Source: Caulobacteraceae bacterium (GTDB taxonomy: Bacteria > Pseudomonadota > Alphaproteobacteria > Caulobacterales > Caulobacteraceae). Taken from it: 6,784 bases of DNA. The stretch covers positions 1-6,784 of the forward strand of contig JAQGII010000397.1 of NCBI GenBank assembly GCA_028291305.1, given 5' to 3'. The notes under the pieces were generated by a model, which saw only the letters and a program-made list of their open reading frames with translations, made no database searches and was not told the origin of the DNA. The stretch's first letter is position 1. Each line of letters begins with the position of its first letter. Below are positions 4,977 to 6,784 of the stretch, piece after piece. The translations under genes were made by a program, and so were the position numbers.

Positions 4977-6575
4977 ATGTATTTCGATCTGCTCATTCGA
5001 AACGGCCACTACTTCGACGACGACGGCGAACTGCGGTCGGGAAGCGTGGCGATCGAGAAGGACAGGATCCGCGCCGTCGGACAGCTTCCCTCCGACGTCG
5101 GGGCGGCGAAGATCATCGAGGCGGACGGGCGGCTGATCAGCCCGGGATTCATCGACATCCATACCCATTCGGACCTGAGCGCGGTCTGCCATCCGTGCTG
5201 CGAGAGCAAGCTGCACCAGGGCGTGACCACGGAAGTGATCGGCAACTGCAGTCTCTCGGCCTTTCCGATCAACCCGGCTCACCTCGATGAGCACCGGGGC
5301 CTTATGCAGGTCGTCTCGCTCGACGAAGCGGACATGGACTGGACCGATCTCGACGGCTACGCCCGCAGGGTCGAGGCGGCCGCACCCGCGCTCAACCTCG
5401 TTCCCCTCGTCGGGCATGGCGCCTTGCGGATCGCCGCAGGCCTCGGCGGAGTCGCGGGCCCGTGTCGGGCGGATGCGCGCAAAGGCATGTCGCGCCTCCT
5501 GGCCGAGGCGTTCGAGCAGGGCGCCTTCGGCTTCACGACGGGTCTCTCGATCGTGCCGTCCTGCTATGCGGACCAGGAGGAGGTTCAGGAACTCGTCAAT
5601 CTGACGAGCGCGTACGATCGCATGTACGCCACTCATATCCGCGCCGCCGGCGTGACGGAGCTCGAGGCCTTCAACGAGGCGGCGGCGACGACGCGCGCGT
5701 CGGGCGTGCGCCTGCAATACTCCCATCTTGCGATCAATCAGCCGTCCAACTGGGGCAAGGGCGGCGAGGTGCTCGAGCGGTTCCACCGTCTCCGCGCGGA
5801 TGGGTTGGACGTGGCCTTCGACGTCTATCCTTACGACGCATCCTCTTCCGCGCTTTCGCAATATCTGCCGTCCTGGGTTCAGGCCGGCGGCCTCGAAGCC
5901 ATGCGCGAACGCCTGCGCGATCCGGCCACCCGGCGGCAGGCCTTGCAGGACGCGGCGCAGAGCTGGTGGCCGGCTGAAGGCCGGTGGCGTTGGGACCGAT
6001 TCATTGTCTCGGCGGCGCCGCCGCAGTGTCAGGAGATGGTCGGCCGCACGATTGCGGAGATCGCCCAAGGCCAGGGCCTCTCAGGAGAGGAACTGTCCCT
6101 TCAGCTCCTCGAAGAGTACGGCAATGAGATCCATGTGGTCCTGCATTACCGGGAAGAAGTGGACGTGGTCAGCTTCATGCGGGACGAGCTTGCGATCATC
6201 GGCTCGGACGGCCTGGCGCTGCCGGCTCGCAATGACGGCAGCCGGATCCATCCGAGAAGCTTCGGATCCTTCCCGCGAGTTCTGGGCCGGTTCGTTCGCG
6301 ACAAGGCAGTGATGAGCCTCGCGGACGCGATCCGGAAGATGACCGCCGCGCCGGCGGATCGGCTCAAGCTGCGCGACCGAGGCCGCTTGCGGCCAGGGTT
6401 CTTCGCGGACATCACGGTTCTCGATCCCGACCGCATCGCGGATCGCGCGACCTTCGCTCACCCGTTCGAGCTCGCCGAAGGCGTGGACCTGGTCGTCGTC
6501 AATGGCCAGGTCGTGCTGGAGAATGGGGTGGAGACGGGAGCGCGGCCGGGACGCCTGCTGCGCTACAGCGCGTGA
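4977..6575 (+). CDS. N-acyl-D-amino-acid deacylase-like amidohydrolase
   Basis: A 532-residue metal-dependent hydrolase of the amidohydrolase superfamily, closest to D-aminoacylases, which release a free D-amino acid from an N-acyl-D-amino acid. A small beta domain (1-55) leads into the barrel: PGFIDIHTHSD (56-66) gives metal ligands His62 and His64; VIGNCSLS (88-95) gives Cys91, the metal-bridging Cys of D-aminoacylases, though the usual Gly after it is Ser92; YATHIR (217-222) gives His220; LQYSHLAI (246-253) gives His250; IIGSDG (407-412) gives the catalytic Asp411. The C-terminus (FFADITVLDPDRI, VNGQVVLENG) rebuilds the beta domain. All expected catalytic residues are present and there is no signal peptide, so it is probably cytoplasmic. 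The ATG at 4977 is preceded by GGGGTAGG. It diverges from iclR and carries operator 2 upstream. The true substrate (which acyl group, D-amino acid or another amide) is not readable; hydantoinase- and dihydroorotase-like roles are less likely because of the Cys. Confidence 0.92.
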   Translation: MYFDLLIRNGHYFDDDGELRSGSVAIEKDRIRAVGQLPSDVGAAKIIEADGRLISPGFIDIHTHSDLSAVCHPCCESKLHQGVTTEVIGNCSLSAFPINPAHLDEHRGLMQVVSLDEADMDWTDLDGYARRVEAAAPALNLVPLVGHGALRIAAGLGGVAGPCRADARKGMSRLLAEAFEQGAFGFTTGLSIVPSCYADQEEVQELVNLTSAYDRMYATHIRAAGVTELEAFNEAAATTRASGVRLQYSHLAINQPSNWGKGGEVLERFHRLRADGLDVAFDVYPYDASSSALSQYLPSWVQAGGLEAMRERLRDPATRRQALQDAAQSWWPAEGRWRWDRFIVSAAPPQCQEMVGRTIAEIAQGQGLSGEELSLQLLEEYGNEIHVVLHYREEVDVVSFMRDELAIIGSDGLALPARNDGSRIHPRSFGSFPRVLGRFVRDKAVMSLADAIRKMTAAPADRLKLRDRGRLRPGFFADITVLDPDRIADRATFAHPFELAEGVDLVVVNGQVVLENGVETGARPGRLLRYSA

Positions 6576-6597
6576 TCGCATCGGTTTCCCTCCCAGC

Positions 6598-6626
6598 GCC
6601 CACTGATCTTGTGGGCACACGCCCAC
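6598..6626. repeat. Overlapping inverted repeats downstream of the deacylase gene
   Basis: Three alternating 6-base arms, GCCCAC (6598-6603), GTGGGC (6611-6616) and GCCCAC (6621-6626), allow two mutually exclusive hairpins with loops of 7 and 4 bases. The cluster begins 22 bases after the deacylase stop. No T-run follows on either strand, so it is not a standard intrinsic terminator, but it could slow polymerase or protect the transcript's 3' end. Confidence 0.45.
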
Positions 6627-6647
6627 GCAAAGCGAAAGTCAGCAGCC

Positions 6648-6784
6648 GTGATTGAACGCGCAAAGGGCCTGGCGACAGCCCGTGGCGACCTGCAGGGCGC
6701 GAGCGTCCTGTCGTCCAGTGTTTCCACGCCGCTCATGGTCGTGCGACAGTCCGCCCTCGAGTGGAACATTGGCCTGATGGCCGC
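6648..6784 (+). CDS. Possible partial gene running off the right edge (unknown protein)
   Basis: From a GTG at 6648 the plus strand stays open to the window end (45 codons; starts VIERAKGLATARGDLQGA, later LEWNIGLMA). Third codon positions are mostly G or C, as in the other genes, which favours coding. No ATG or good ribosome-binding site is visible, and the frame is open back to the deacylase stop, so the start is uncertain (TTG 6609 is another option). I do not recognise the family. The mixed polar/hydrophobic helical look is compatible with many small proteins. The opposite strand is also open here, but its translation looks less protein-like. Confidence 0.3.
   Translation, partial: MIERAKGLATARGDLQGASVLSSSVSTPLMVVRQSALEWNIGLMA

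Noticed and set aside
4911..6068. 385-codon minus-strand frame opposite the deacylase
   Set aside because: It is an antisense shadow caused by strong GC bias at third positions; the plus-strand product has all catalytic motifs of a known family.
6648..6784. Assignment of the right-edge frame to a phasin-like protein
   Set aside because: The helical amphipathic look suggested it, but 45 codons give no diagnostic motif, so the product is left unnamed.

Overview
The window is GC-rich DNA with strongly GC-biased third codon positions. It is probably proteobacterial, most likely from an alphaproteobacterium. That guess rests on base composition, the tandem-PAS sensor and an IS5-type transposase remnant, so it is weak. 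No rRNA, tRNA or CRISPR was seen.

Layout. (1) Positions 1-903, minus: the N-terminal 301 residues of a sensor with two PAS/PAC modules; its output domain lies beyond the left edge. (2) About 982-1190, plus: a decayed IS5-family fragment that keeps only the C-terminal end of the transposase. (3) 1228-4660, minus: three genes in a row, transcribed right to left as iclR-type regulator, class III (glutamate-1-semialdehyde-aminomutase-like) aminotransferase, and fumarylacetoacetate hydrolase (FAH) family enzyme. The last two are separated by 2 bases and surely co-transcribed. A 311-base gap with its own promoter separates the regulator from the aminotransferase. (4) 4977-6575, plus: a divergent N-acyl-D-amino-acid deacylase-like amidohydrolase. 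(5) 6576-6784: an inverted-repeat cluster and perhaps the start of another gene that runs off the right edge.

The deacylase, aminotransferase, FAH enzyme and local IclR regulator look like one small catabolic module. The deacylase would release an amino compound from an N-acyl or amide precursor, the aminotransferase would remove or move the amino group, and the FAH enzyme would cleave, isomerise or decarboxylate the resulting oxo-acid. The substrate cannot be read from sequence.

The best non-coding signal is a matched pair of operator-like palindromes, one before the aminotransferase-FAH operon (GGGACATCTGTCCC) and one before the deacylase (GGGATAACTATCCC). They match at 19 of 24 positions in the extended site, and one difference is a compensated base pair that preserves the palindrome. 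This suggests that the two divergent transcription units share one regulator, presumably the IclR protein encoded between them. A looser GGGA...TCCC palindrome lies just before iclR itself.
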